Part shown: one piece after another, positions 1-6,215 of the stretch | How the letters are laid out: the number at the start of each line of letters is the position of its first letter | Position numbering within the stretch: the stretch's first letter is position 1 | Origin: JACQMJ01 sp964373495 | Lineage (GTDB): Bacteria > Patescibacteriota > Minisyncoccia > Sungbacterales > SURF-37 | Assembly: GCA_964373495.1 (NCBI GenBank) | Contig: CAYJUW010000029.1 | Location: 1-9,398, forward strand | Direction of reading: 5' to 3' | DNA length: 9,398 nt | Notes under the pieces: model-generated | What the model was told of the DNA's origin: nothing | What the model saw: the letters and a program-made list of their open reading frames with translations, nothing else | The model's database searches: none | Program-made: the position numbers and the translations under genes

Positions 1-465
1 GTTGAACACAATTTTAGCCAACTCCTCGGAATCAAGGCCCAATATCGGCCGGCCGTCAGATTTAAGATTACCAAGCCACCCCAGTTGAGTATTAATTTTC
101 TCCGCGGTCTCAATGGACGGCGCAAAAACCAGGTTATGAATTTTACGAATTTTGCCGGCTTTGGAATAGATACTTGAAACCTCCACCGTGAGCATGAAAC
201 GGGTTTCAGAATTTTGAATTTTGAATTTTGAATTTGTTTCGGATTTCGGGTTTCGGGTTTCATGTTTCAGGACATAGAGCCCCGGCTCCGCCGGCTCGAG
301 CTTTTCCTTAATTTCCTTCATCCACTTGGGGTGGGTGAAATCGCCGGTGCCCATGACGGTGATGCCCTTCAATCGCGCCCAACGGTCAAGATTCTCCAAG
401 GTCATTTCCTTGGATACGGCCCGCGCGTAGGGGGAGTGGATGTGGAGATCAGCGATCACGCGCAT
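1..465 (-). CDS. Endonuclease Q-like PHP-domain protein, N-terminal 155 residues (3' end outside window)
   Basis: The reading frame is open from the ATG at 465 to the window edge, giving 155 residues. The N-terminus has PHP metal-site features: D6-L-H8-I-H10-S, the GTGDFTHP block (D42, H45), E95 in a TVEVSS context, and H110. The segment NLKSDGRPILGLDSEEL (133-149) is typical of the endonuclease Q/TIGR00375 family, which cuts DNA 5' of deaminated bases such as uracil, hypoxanthine and xanthine. Residues about 68-88 are rich in Asn, Lys, Ser and Thr, lie between two conserved blocks, and are encoded by a 7-bp tandem repeat; I read them as a repeat-derived insertion in a surface loop. The gene follows DedA by 47 bases on the same strand and probably ends the same transcript. 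No good Shine-Dalgarno precedes the ATG. The PHP assignment is secure; EndoQ is the best family match from memory. Confidence 0.82.
   Translation of the reverse strand, partial: MRVIADLHIHSPYARAVSKEMTLENLDRWARLKGITVMGTGDFTHPKWMKEIKEKLEPAEPGLYVLKHETRNPKSETNSKFKIQNSETRFMLTVEVSSIYSKAGKIRKIHNLVFAPSIETAEKINTQLGWLGNLKSDGRPILGLDSEELAKIVFN
193..272. repeat. Heptamer tandem repeat flanked by 8-bp inverted repeats, inside the PHP gene
   Basis: From 210 the plus strand reads in exact 7-base steps: aattttg three times (210-230), aatttgt, ttcggat, ttcgggt twice, ttcatgt and ttcagga, ending at 272. The tract is bracketed by catgaaac (193-200) and its exact reverse complement gtttcatg (257-264). Nine heptamers equal 63 bases, or 21 codons, so the host frame stays open. 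The same family (gaaatcc / ggatttc) appears between genes at 5203-5237 and 5504-5515. Confidence 0.85.
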
Positions 466-470
466 GAGTC

Positions 471-516
471 AAGGGCTACAAAGGCAGCAAAAATTACAAA
501 GGAAGCAAGGGGTTAC
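471..516. repeat. 9-bp degenerate tandem repeat between the DedA and PHP genes
   Basis: On the plus strand the spacer falls into nonamers: aagggctac, aaaggcagc, aaaaattac, aaaggaagc and aaggggtta, continuing into c516. Alternate units end in tac or agc. The last unit supplies the TAA stop codon of the DedA gene (513-515), so the repeat reaches into coding sequence. It is distinct from the 7-bp family. Confidence 0.6.
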
Positions 517-1337
517 GAGTCCGTGTGTTGACGGCGTTGCCACCACTCGCGTATTCGCCGCTCAAACGGCAGCGGCACGCCGAGGAGCTTTAACCCGACC
601 AGGCCGACCCAGGCGAACGGCACGAGCGGCAGGACGAGGGCAACGAGCCCGAAGACGACGAATGTAATACCGATACCCTTTCGCACCGGCGGGTAGCGAA
701 TGACGTTTGTGCCAAGCCATGCGCCGATGAGCCCTCGGCGTTCCGAATCGCGGAGCACTGCCAGGAACGGCGGGAGGAAGGAGAGGATGATAATGGCGGC
801 GATAATGGGGAGGAGGTAGCGATCCGCGTCGGGTATGGCCCTGCCGAGGAAGTACCCTAAAAGGGGCATGCCGATGGCCCAGAGCCCGGCGCCGAGGATG
901 TTATACAAGACGAACGCTCGGTAGCGCATCGTCCCAACGCCGGCCAGGATCGGGGCAAACGTCCGGATGGCCGGGATGAATCGCGCCAGCACAATGGCCA
1001 TGCCGCCATAGCGCTCATAGAAACGGCGCGCCCGCTCCAGATTTCGGGGATTGAAGAGCAGCGAGGCCTCGCGCCGGAATATGCGCGGGCCCACGCGGTG
1101 CCCAAAAGCATAGCCGACGTTATCGCCCAAGACCGCGGCCACGAAACACCCGGCGATCAAAGCCCAAATATTGGCAAAACCCTGCGAAGCCAGGAACCCG
1201 GCGGTGAACAGGAGCGAATCGCCGGGGAGGAAAAAACCGATCAAGAGCCCGGACTCGGCAAAGACAATAGCCCACAGGCCGAGCAGGCCCACGGTCTGGA
1301 TAAGGGCGGTGAGGTCAAAACTGATAAGGCCACCCAT
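513..1337 (-). CDS. DedA-family membrane protein with C-terminal extra membrane module
   Basis: This 274-residue integral membrane protein has DedA hallmarks: FAESGLLIGFFLPGDSLL (26-43, acidic E28 and D40), GDNVGYAFGHRVG (71-83), and ARFIPAIRTFAPILAG (118-133) with R119 and R125. These correspond to the acidic and arginine residues needed in E. coli DedA proteins such as YqjA. The family belongs to the DedA/VTT superfamily, linked to lipid scrambling or flipping and proton-dependent envelope homeostasis. DedA proteins are usually about 200 residues. Here residues 215-266 add a short basic loop (PPVRKG) and a hydrophobic hairpin ending in REWW, resembling small PGPGW-type membrane proteins; I infer a fusion. 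The start lies 9 bases after the ATPase stop, implying co-transcription. A weak purine-rich GGGGGTGG precedes the ATG. The stop codon lies in a 9-bp repeat. Confidence 0.88.
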   Translation of the reverse strand: MGGLISFDLTALIQTVGLLGLWAIVFAESGLLIGFFLPGDSLLFTAGFLASQGFANIWALIAGCFVAAVLGDNVGYAFGHRVGPRIFRREASLLFNPRNLERARRFYERYGGMAIVLARFIPAIRTFAPILAGVGTMRYRAFVLYNILGAGLWAIGMPLLGYFLGRAIPDADRYLLPIIAAIIILSFLPPFLAVLRDSERRGLIGAWLGTNVIRYPPVRKGIGITFVVFGLVALVLPLVPFAWVGLVGLKLLGVPLPFERRIREWWQRRQHTDS

Positions 1338-1346
1338 AGCCGGACT

Positions 1347-4049
1347 CTACCACCCCCGGCGACGGTGGAGAAGCTTTCGCCCTTCTTCGGCAATCACGAT
1401 GGAGAACGCCACCGGCACGATGAGCAGCCAGTCCGACCAGGCCAGCGGCACGGTGTGGAGGATCTTCTGGAGCGGGGCGGCGTAGAGGGCGGCGAACTGC
1501 AAGAAGACAACTATTATTGTTGCGCCGACAAGAAACTTATTGGCGAACGGATTCATCCGGAAAATGGATTTGCTTTCCGAGCGGCAATTCCAGGCGTTGA
1601 ACCACTGGAAAACGGCGAGCGTCGTGAGCGATATTGACCAGGCCTTCCCAAGATCAGTCCCCAAATAACCCTTGAAAAGATAGAGCGTGCCTATGGCCAT
1701 GGGCATGGCCATGAAAAACATTCGTTGCGTCATTAAGCCGTCAACAATCCATTTCTTTGGACGCTCAAATGTCGCTTGGAGCAGCCCTTTTTCTTTGGGC
1801 TCCATGGCCAGCGCGACATCCAGAAAGCCATCGGTCACGAAATTCAACCAGATAATCTGCGCCGCAAGAATCGGAAGCGGGTACCCCAGAAAGAGGGCGC
1901 CGGCAATGGTGAGCACTTCGCCGATGCTGGTAGAAAAAAGATAGAGGATGACTTTTTTGAGGGTTTTGTAAATACTCCTGCCTTCTTCAATGGCAGAAAC
2001 AATGCTTCCAAAGTTGTCGTCCAAAAGCACGATATCAGAGGCTTCTTTGGCCACCTCGGTGCCGATTTTCCCCATGGCCACGCCGAGGTCAGCAGCAACA
2101 AGGGAGGGAGCGTCGTTGACGCCGTCCCCGGTCATGGCCACGATCTCGCCGCGCTTCTTGAAGGCGTTGATGATTTTCAATTTATGTTCGGGGGTGACCC
2201 GCGCAAAAACAGAAGTTGTCTCAAGTTTTGTAGCGAGATCTTCAAGAGATAATTTTTCGATATCCTCGCCGGTAAGCACTGTTTGGCCATCGCGCCAGAT
2301 TCCGGCCTCTAGGGCGATAGCTTGAGCCGTCACTTTATGATCGCCGGTAATCAGCACCACACGGATGCCGGCAGAAATAGCTCTTTGCATCGCTTCCTCG
2401 ACTTCCGGCCTGAGTGCGTCTTTCATGCCAAAAAAGGCGGCAAAAGCAAGTGCGTTGATCTCGGTTGGCCTTAACGGCGCTTGGGCGTCGCGGCTTACCG
2501 CGGCGGCAAGTACCCGCAATCCCTGACGGGACATTTCTAAAAATGTGGACTCAAGTTTTTCTCGTTCTTGTTTGGTGAGCGGGTGGCTTTTCCCCGGCCG
2601 CCAGATTTTGTCCGAAAGCCCAAGCACTGCTTCCGGCGCGCCGACAACGGCCAGGAGTGTATGTCCGTCAAGCCGGTGCAAAGTCGCGTGATATTTCGTT
2701 TTATAGTCAAAAGGAAGCTCGGCCAGAAGCGGCGACTCGCGCAAAAGCTCGTCTTTATGGAATCCGATCTTTTGGCTAAGCACGAGAAGCGCGGCCTCAG
2801 TGGGGTCTCCCGACACTCGCCATTCTTTTGTCTCCTCGGAGAACATCACCCGGGCGTTGGAACAAAAGGCGGCGATTCTCCCGGCAAAAATAAGCTCAGG
2901 GTGATTGAGGGGGTCAATGATATTTTTGTCCAGCAAGGCCTCACCTGTTGGCTCGTAGCCCACGCCGGCAATGTCAAAAAATTTGTCATCGGTAAATACT
3001 TTCTGAATCACGAGCTCGTTTTTGGTTATGGTTCCGGTTTTATCCACCGCAATCACCCGCGCCTGCCCCAAGGCTTCCACGGCCTGCAATTTTTTTACCA
3101 GCGCGTTCCGTTTTGACATTCGCCACACGCCGGTCGCAAGAACAAGAGTGACCACAATCGGCAGACCCTCGGGAATGATAGAAACCGAGAGCGACACCAC
3201 GGTGGTGAACATCTCGCGAACCGATTTGCCGAGCAAAACTCCGGAGAAAAAGAGAAACGCGCTGATCGCCCCAACGGCGATCATAATGAGACGCGAGAGA
3301 TAGCGGATATTGGTCTTGAGCGGAATTTCCGTATCAATCGCCGCGATTTCTTTTGCGATCCTGCCGATTTCAGTATCAATCCCGGTTGCGACTACCACCG
3401 CTTCGCCGTTGCCGCCCGCGATATGCGTTCCCTTGAACGCCACGTTTTTGCGCTCGGAAACAGGAAGATCTCCGCTCAAAACCTCGGCAACCTTGTGCAC
3501 CGGCGTTGATTCTCCGGTAAGCGCGGCCTCATCGAGCCGAAGATTGTGAGAGAGCACGATCCGCGCATCCGCAGGGATTTTATCGCCTTCTTGTAACATA
3601 ATGATGTCGCCGGGAACCACTTCGGTGTCTCGAACGATAAGTTCTTTTCCTTCTCGAAGCACCGCGGCTTGGGTTTGCGCAAATCGCTTAAGGGCCAGAA
3701 GGGTGTTTTGCGCTCGTCCTTCCTGGATCGTTCCCGCGACCGCGTTAAAAAGGAGCACGGCCAAAATCACCGCGGCGTCTATCGTCTCTCCCATCGCAAA
3801 CACAATTAAGGCCGCGGCAAGCAGAATATAAATGAGCGGACTTTGAAATTGGCGAAAGAAAATAACGGGAAGGCTATCCACCTTCCCTTTAGGAAGTTTA
3901 TTGGGGCCGTATTCTCGGAGACGACGCCCTACCTCAAGCTGGGAGAGGCCCCGTTGGCTCGAGCCGAGGAGGGAGAGCGTCTCGGCCACGCTCTTTTGGT
4001 ACCACGCAATCTCCGAACGGCTACTGGGTTGAGAAGCGATAGAGTTCAT
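1347..4049 (-). CDS. P-type cation-transporting ATPase, P2A (Ca2+-ATPase-like)
   Basis: This complete 900-residue P-type ATPase uses ATP to pump a cation across the cytoplasmic membrane. Visible parts in order are an N-terminal cation-ATPase domain (about 13-60), actuator-domain TGES (178-181), M4 PEGLP (293-297), the phosphorylation site DKTGT (D336), TGD (568-570) and the hinge TGDGVNDAP (640-648), then six C-terminal helices. Cation-site residues match the SERCA layout: E294 in M4, E711 in M5 (SIGEV), and N736, T739 and D740 in M6 (WLNFVTDG). The SERCA M5 asparagine appears to be serine (S708). This supports a Ca2+-type pump, though Na+ or other substrates cannot be excluded. The ATG at 4049 lies 29 bases inside the upstream permease gene with no clear Shine-Dalgarno, suggesting translational coupling. 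Base composition looks more A/T-rich than the flanking permease and DedA genes, a possible sign of separate origin. Confidence 0.95.
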   Translation of the reverse strand: MNSIASQPSSRSEIAWYQKSVAETLSLLGSSQRGLSQLEVGRRLREYGPNKLPKGKVDSLPVIFFRQFQSPLIYILLAAALIVFAMGETIDAAVILAVLLFNAVAGTIQEGRAQNTLLALKRFAQTQAAVLREGKELIVRDTEVVPGDIIMLQEGDKIPADARIVLSHNLRLDEAALTGESTPVHKVAEVLSGDLPVSERKNVAFKGTHIAGGNGEAVVVATGIDTEIGRIAKEIAAIDTEIPLKTNIRYLSRLIMIAVGAISAFLFFSGVLLGKSVREMFTTVVSLSVSIIPEGLPIVVTLVLATGVWRMSKRNALVKKLQAVEALGQARVIAVDKTGTITKNELVIQKVFTDDKFFDIAGVGYEPTGEALLDKNIIDPLNHPELIFAGRIAAFCSNARVMFSEETKEWRVSGDPTEAALLVLSQKIGFHKDELLRESPLLAELPFDYKTKYHATLHRLDGHTLLAVVGAPEAVLGLSDKIWRPGKSHPLTKQEREKLESTFLEMSRQGLRVLAAAVSRDAQAPLRPTEINALAFAAFFGMKDALRPEVEEAMQRAISAGIRVVLITGDHKVTAQAIALEAGIWRDGQTVLTGEDIEKLSLEDLATKLETTSVFARVTPEHKLKIINAFKKRGEIVAMTGDGVNDAPSLVAADLGVAMGKIGTEVAKEASDIVLLDDNFGSIVSAIEEGRSIYKTLKKVILYLFSTSIGEVLTIAGALFLGYPLPILAAQIIWLNFVTDGFLDVALAMEPKEKGLLQATFERPKKWIVDGLMTQRMFFMAMPMAIGTLYLFKGYLGTDLGKAWSISLTTLAVFQWFNAWNCRSESKSIFRMNPFANKFLVGATIIVVFLQFAALYAAPLQKILHTVPLAWSDWLLIVPVAFSIVIAEEGRKLLHRRRGW

Positions 4050-5175
4050 AGAGAATGCCGAAAGCGAAGATCAGAACAAGGAGGAGGCGGATCATGTCCG
4101 CAGCGGTGGCCGGGAAGAACGCGGAGATTCCTCCCGCCCGGCGCACCGCGCGGCGGTGAACAAAAAGAATCAAGAGACTGTCAAAGCCGATGGCCACCGC
4201 CCCGACCACGCGTATGATGGCGATAAAATCCTGGAAGCCGACGAGATAGAGCGCGGCCGGAATCACGACAGTGGCCAGCCAAGCCGACCGCGGTACGAAA
4301 CCAAAATCAGAGACGAACATCCCCTCGAATACCAGGCCGAGGGTAATGAACGAGGTGATGGTGGCCAAGAACCCGATGAGCGCGCCGAGCAATCGGTAGT
4401 CCTCGCCAAAGCGCACCGCCAGGCCGGAGATGGCATCCGGGGTCGTGCCCGCGCCCGTGGCCCCCACGACGGCGATCGCAAAGAGAAGGTAGAGCGCGGC
4501 CGGAGCGAGGGTGCCGGCGATAATCATGGTTCGCAGCCGCCGAGCACTGTTTCCCCCGAGGACGCGGCGCATATCCGGGATAATGGTGGCGCCGGCCAGG
4601 GCAAAGAGGACCACGCCGTAGGGAATAAAAAGATGGCCCGCGGCAAACGGGCCGGCGAGGTTGGCCGGCTCGAGCGCCGGGAGCGCGCCCAACGCCAGGA
4701 GCGCCACAGCCAGCATTAGGCCGGCGGTGAGAATGGCGTTGGTGAAGCTCTCAAAGCGGATACCGCGAAAAATCACCGCGATGCCGAAGAGGTAAAAGAG
4801 CGTCGGGCCGGCGAGCGCCGGCAAAGAGGGCAGGAGCCAGCGGAGAAGCTCGCCCAAGAACGATCCGCCGAGGACGACGTAGGCCAGGAGCGCGCCGGAA
4901 AGCCCAAAGAGGTAGGAGGCGGTCGAGAGCGTGCCAAGACCCGGACCGAGGTAGTAGCGGACGTAGCCGGGCAGGCGGTGGAGCGCGGGCGTAGCGAGCA
5001 CGATCTCGGCATAGGCCAGGTGCACCAAGGTGGCGGCGGCCGCAAGGCCGATGAGCACAAGAACGCCGGTCAGGAAGCCGGCCTGTACAAACACAAAAGG
5101 GATGGCGAACATCCCCACGCCCACAATCGTCCCGATCAAGAGTAATGTCGCCTGCCAGGTTCGGGGAATGCTCAT
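4021..5175 (-). CDS. Amino-acid permease, HAAAP (aromatic/hydroxy amino acid) family-like
   Basis: This 384-residue, very hydrophobic protein has about eleven predicted membrane helices. The first helix carries GTIVGVGMFAIPFVFVQAG (15-33), the broken-helix GxxxGxGxxxxP signature of APC-superfamily transporters. Further helices lie at about 36-60, 84-107, 122-138, 145-165, 183-198, 216-240, 260-287, 298-313, 318-340 and 360-377. The opening motif and overall length fit the tyrosine/tryptophan/serine permease (HAAAP) group better than the longer APC permeases. The substrate cannot be read from sequence. The start is the only ATG before the first helix and has no good Shine-Dalgarno. Downstream it overlaps the ATPase by 29 bases; upstream lies the repeat-filled spacer, so the promoter of this operon may sit in or beyond repeat DNA. 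Confidence 0.8.
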   Translation of the reverse strand: MSIPRTWQATLLLIGTIVGVGMFAIPFVFVQAGFLTGVLVLIGLAAAATLVHLAYAEIVLATPALHRLPGYVRYYLGPGLGTLSTASYLFGLSGALLAYVVLGGSFLGELLRWLLPSLPALAGPTLFYLFGIAVIFRGIRFESFTNAILTAGLMLAVALLALGALPALEPANLAGPFAAGHLFIPYGVVLFALAGATIIPDMRRVLGGNSARRLRTMIIAGTLAPAALYLLFAIAVVGATGAGTTPDAISGLAVRFGEDYRLLGALIGFLATITSFITLGLVFEGMFVSDFGFVPRSAWLATVVIPAALYLVGFQDFIAIIRVVGAVAIGFDSLLILFVHRRAVRRAGGISAFFPATAADMIRLLLVLIFAFGILYELYRFSTQ

Positions 5176-5202
5176 GGGTGCCAGTTGCGCAAACAGGAAC
5201 GG

Positions 5203-5237
5203 AAAATCAGAAATCCTAAATCCGAAACTCTAAACAA
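5203..5237. repeat. Heptamer repeat, five NAAATCC-type units
   Basis: The plus strand reads aaaatca, gaaatcc, taaatcc, gaaactc and taaacaa in exact 7-base register just upstream of the permease start. On the minus strand this is the ggattt(c/a) heptamer seen in the PHP gene (238-258) and at 5504-5515. Confidence 0.7.
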
Positions 5238-5270
5238 ATCCCAATGACCCAGATCCTCAAATGACCGAAA

Positions 5271-5333
5271 GTCATCCTGAGCGCAGCGAAGGATCCCGGA
5301 GATCCTTCGGTCGCTCCGCTCCCTCAGGATGAC
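5271..5333. repeat. REP-like palindromic repeat
   Basis: The outer arms gtcatcctgag (5271-5281) and ctcaggatgac (5323-5333) are exact reverse complements. The inner arms cgaaggatc (5287-5295) and gatccttcg (5301-5309) are also exact, around a 5-base loop. This 63-bp form is a palindrome recurrent across many bacterial genomes (established knowledge, from memory) and is often mis-called as protein. A 15-bp core, tgagcgcagcgaagg (5278-5292), recurs exactly at 7515-7529 inside the beta-CASP gene. Confidence 0.85.
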
Positions 5334-5394
5334 GCAGTGCGTCAATTTGTTTCCCCGGCCTCGCCTTCGGCTCGCCGATGGCGGGCGGATTTCG

Positions 5395-5500
5395 CGCCCC
5401 GTTAGAAATTTAAAGGCAGCCGGCAATCAGTTATGGGAGAGGGTTTTGTTAAACAAGTATTTTTGCTTCAATGTGTTTTTTATAAATTTCTAACGGGGCG
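5395..5500. mobile_element. 106-bp MITE-like element with 18-bp perfect terminal inverted repeats
   Basis: The arms cgccccgttagaaattta (5395-5412) and taaatttctaacggggcg (5483-5500) are perfect reverse complements around 70 bases of AT-rich, non-coding sequence. The 9-mer cggatttcg abuts the left arm (5386-5394) and recurs 5 bases beyond the right arm (5506-5514), as if the element entered a heptamer tract. No transposase is present, so it would be non-autonomous. An alternative is a large hairpin acting as a transcript boundary after the LOG-family gene. Confidence 0.6.
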
Positions 5501-5503
5501 TGC

Positions 5504-5515
5504 TTCGGATTTCGG
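5504..5515. repeat. Short heptamer remnant (ttcggat ttcgg) at the 3' end of the LOG-family gene
   Basis: The bases ttcggatttcgg directly follow the TAA stop (5517-5519) on the minus strand. They match the ttcggat unit in the PHP gene tract and form the right side of the possible insertion target of the 5395-5500 element. Confidence 0.5.
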
Positions 5516-5516
5516 A

Positions 5517-6092
5517 TTATATTTTGATTAGTTTCTCCTTCTTGACCAGCCCGATAACCTTGGCGACGAGGCGCTGGGGGGCGCTGTCGTAAACGATCTT
5601 GCCCGGCCCGCGGTGCGCCTCGGCGACGATCGCGCGGATCTGGTCGGCCGTGCCGCCGGTCTTGGTCAGGACGCCGATGGGCTTATCGTCCTCGAAGGCG
5701 ATCGTGAATTCGTTCAGCGTGCCCATGCGGCCGCAGGAAACGATGACGGCATCGGCTGTGCGCGTCAGGAGCAGATTCCGTCCGGCGTAGCCGAAGCCGG
5801 TGTAGATAATGATGTCCTGATAGTCAACCGGCAGCTGGTAGCGCTTCACGTGCTCCATCTCGGAGGCCGCGGGCGAGACACCGATAACAAACCCGCCCTC
5901 CTCCTTCGCGCCGATGGTCGCCCAGTAGGGCGCGCCAGTCGTCGCTCCCGTGACGAGGACTGCTCCCTGGCGGACGATTTCCCGGCCGAGTTCTTTCGTC
6001 AGTTCGAGCACATGCGGGCTGCAGTGGCCTGTTTCGGCCGCGCCGGAGACGGCAATTTTTATTTTGAGATGAGTGTGGGGAGAGGGTTTCAT
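5517..6092 (-). CDS. SLOG/LOG-family (TIGR00725-like) Rossmann nucleotide-binding protein
   Basis: This 191-residue soluble protein has a Rossmann-like fold signature. It opens with a beta strand, IKIAVSGAAE (11-20), then VLVTGATTGAPYWA (45-58), a GRNLLLTRTADAVIV block (104-118, R105 and N106), and CGRMGTLNEF (120-129). The last two correspond to the R-x-x-x-ADA and PGGxGTxxE motifs of LOG/'lysine decarboxylase-like' proteins, with the first GG changed to GR. LOG enzymes release cytokinin-type bases from nucleotide monophosphates, and SLOG relatives are thought to sense or process nucleotides. The exact reaction here is unknown. No Shine-Dalgarno is seen before the ATG; a short gtgc-gta-gcac hairpin precedes it. 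It lies 123 bases downstream of the beta-CASP RNase, separated by nested palindromes, and is followed by repeat DNA. Confidence 0.8.
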   Translation of the reverse strand: MKPSPHTHLKIKIAVSGAAETGHCSPHVLELTKELGREIVRQGAVLVTGATTGAPYWATIGAKEEGGFVIGVSPAASEMEHVKRYQLPVDYQDIIIYTGFGYAGRNLLLTRTADAVIVSCGRMGTLNEFTIAFEDDKPIGVLTKTGGTADQIRAIVAEAHRGPGKIVYDSAPQRLVAKVIGLVKKEKLIKI

Positions 6093-6109
6093 ATCGTGCT
6101 ACGCACAAC

Positions 6110-6204
6110 GTGATGCCAACCAACAAATCTTATGCCAATCGACGAATTGCGAATCGGTATTCGCGATTGGTAGATTGGCATTGTATTGGCAAAATTGGCA
6201 TCAC
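6110..6204. repeat. Nested palindromic spacer element built of TGCCAA words
   Basis: The outer arms gtgatgccaa (6110-6119) and ttggcatcac (6195-6204) are perfect inverted repeats. Inside are atgccaatc (6132-6140) with gattggcat (6173-6181), ccaatcg (6135-6141) with cgattgg (6164-6170), and gcgaat (6149-6154) with attcgc (6159-6164). TGCCAA or its complement occurs five times. The symmetry could form a long cruciform or hairpin in the leader of the downstream gene. It may be a repeat element or a regulatory structure. Confidence 0.65.
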
Positions 6205-6209
6205 ACCTT

Positions 6210-6215
6210 ATTATA
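6210..6215 (-). promoter_or_regulatory. Possible -10 box (TATAAT) for the LOG-family gene
   Basis: A perfect TATAAT on the minus strand abuts the stop codon of the beta-CASP gene. No convincing -35 hexamer is seen 16-18 bases upstream. If used, it would give a leader of about 110 bases containing the nested palindromes. Confidence 0.3.

Larger units (their letters stand above)
5176..5516. other. 341-base gene-free spacer made of stacked repeat elements
   Basis: There is no credible gene here. From left to right it holds heptamers (5203-5237), a duplicated aatgacc word (5243-5249 and 5260-5266), a REP-like palindrome (5271-5333), a GC-rich stretch (5351-5388), a hairpin element with 18-bp arms (5395-5500), and two more heptamer-like units reaching the stop codon of the LOG-family gene. 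A minus-strand reading frame of 84 codons (5172-5426) crosses it, but its translation is the type produced by the widespread palindromic repeat and is not a real protein. Confidence 0.8.

Noticed and set aside
193..272. CRISPR-like array
   Set aside because: Units are 7 bases with no spacers between them.
1688..1715. Repeated ATGGCC words resembling a palindrome
   Set aside because: They encode Met-Ala-Met-Pro-Met-Ala in an ATPase membrane helix; codon repetition explains them.
1098..2252. Two long plus-strand reading frames (179 and 158 codons) opposite DedA and the ATPase
   Set aside because: They are antisense to well-supported genes and show no recognisable domain.
4156..4719. A 187-codon plus-strand reading frame opposite the permease
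   Set aside because: Its charged composition is the expected complement of a hydrophobic GC-rich membrane protein gene.
5172..5426. An 84-codon minus-strand reading frame crossing the repeat spacer
   Set aside because: Its translation comes from the heptamers and the REP-like palindrome, a well-known source of false proteins; there is no ribosome site or domain.
5613..6113. A 166-codon plus-strand reading frame opposite the LOG-family gene
   Set aside because: It is the antisense shadow of a gene with clear conserved motifs on the minus strand.
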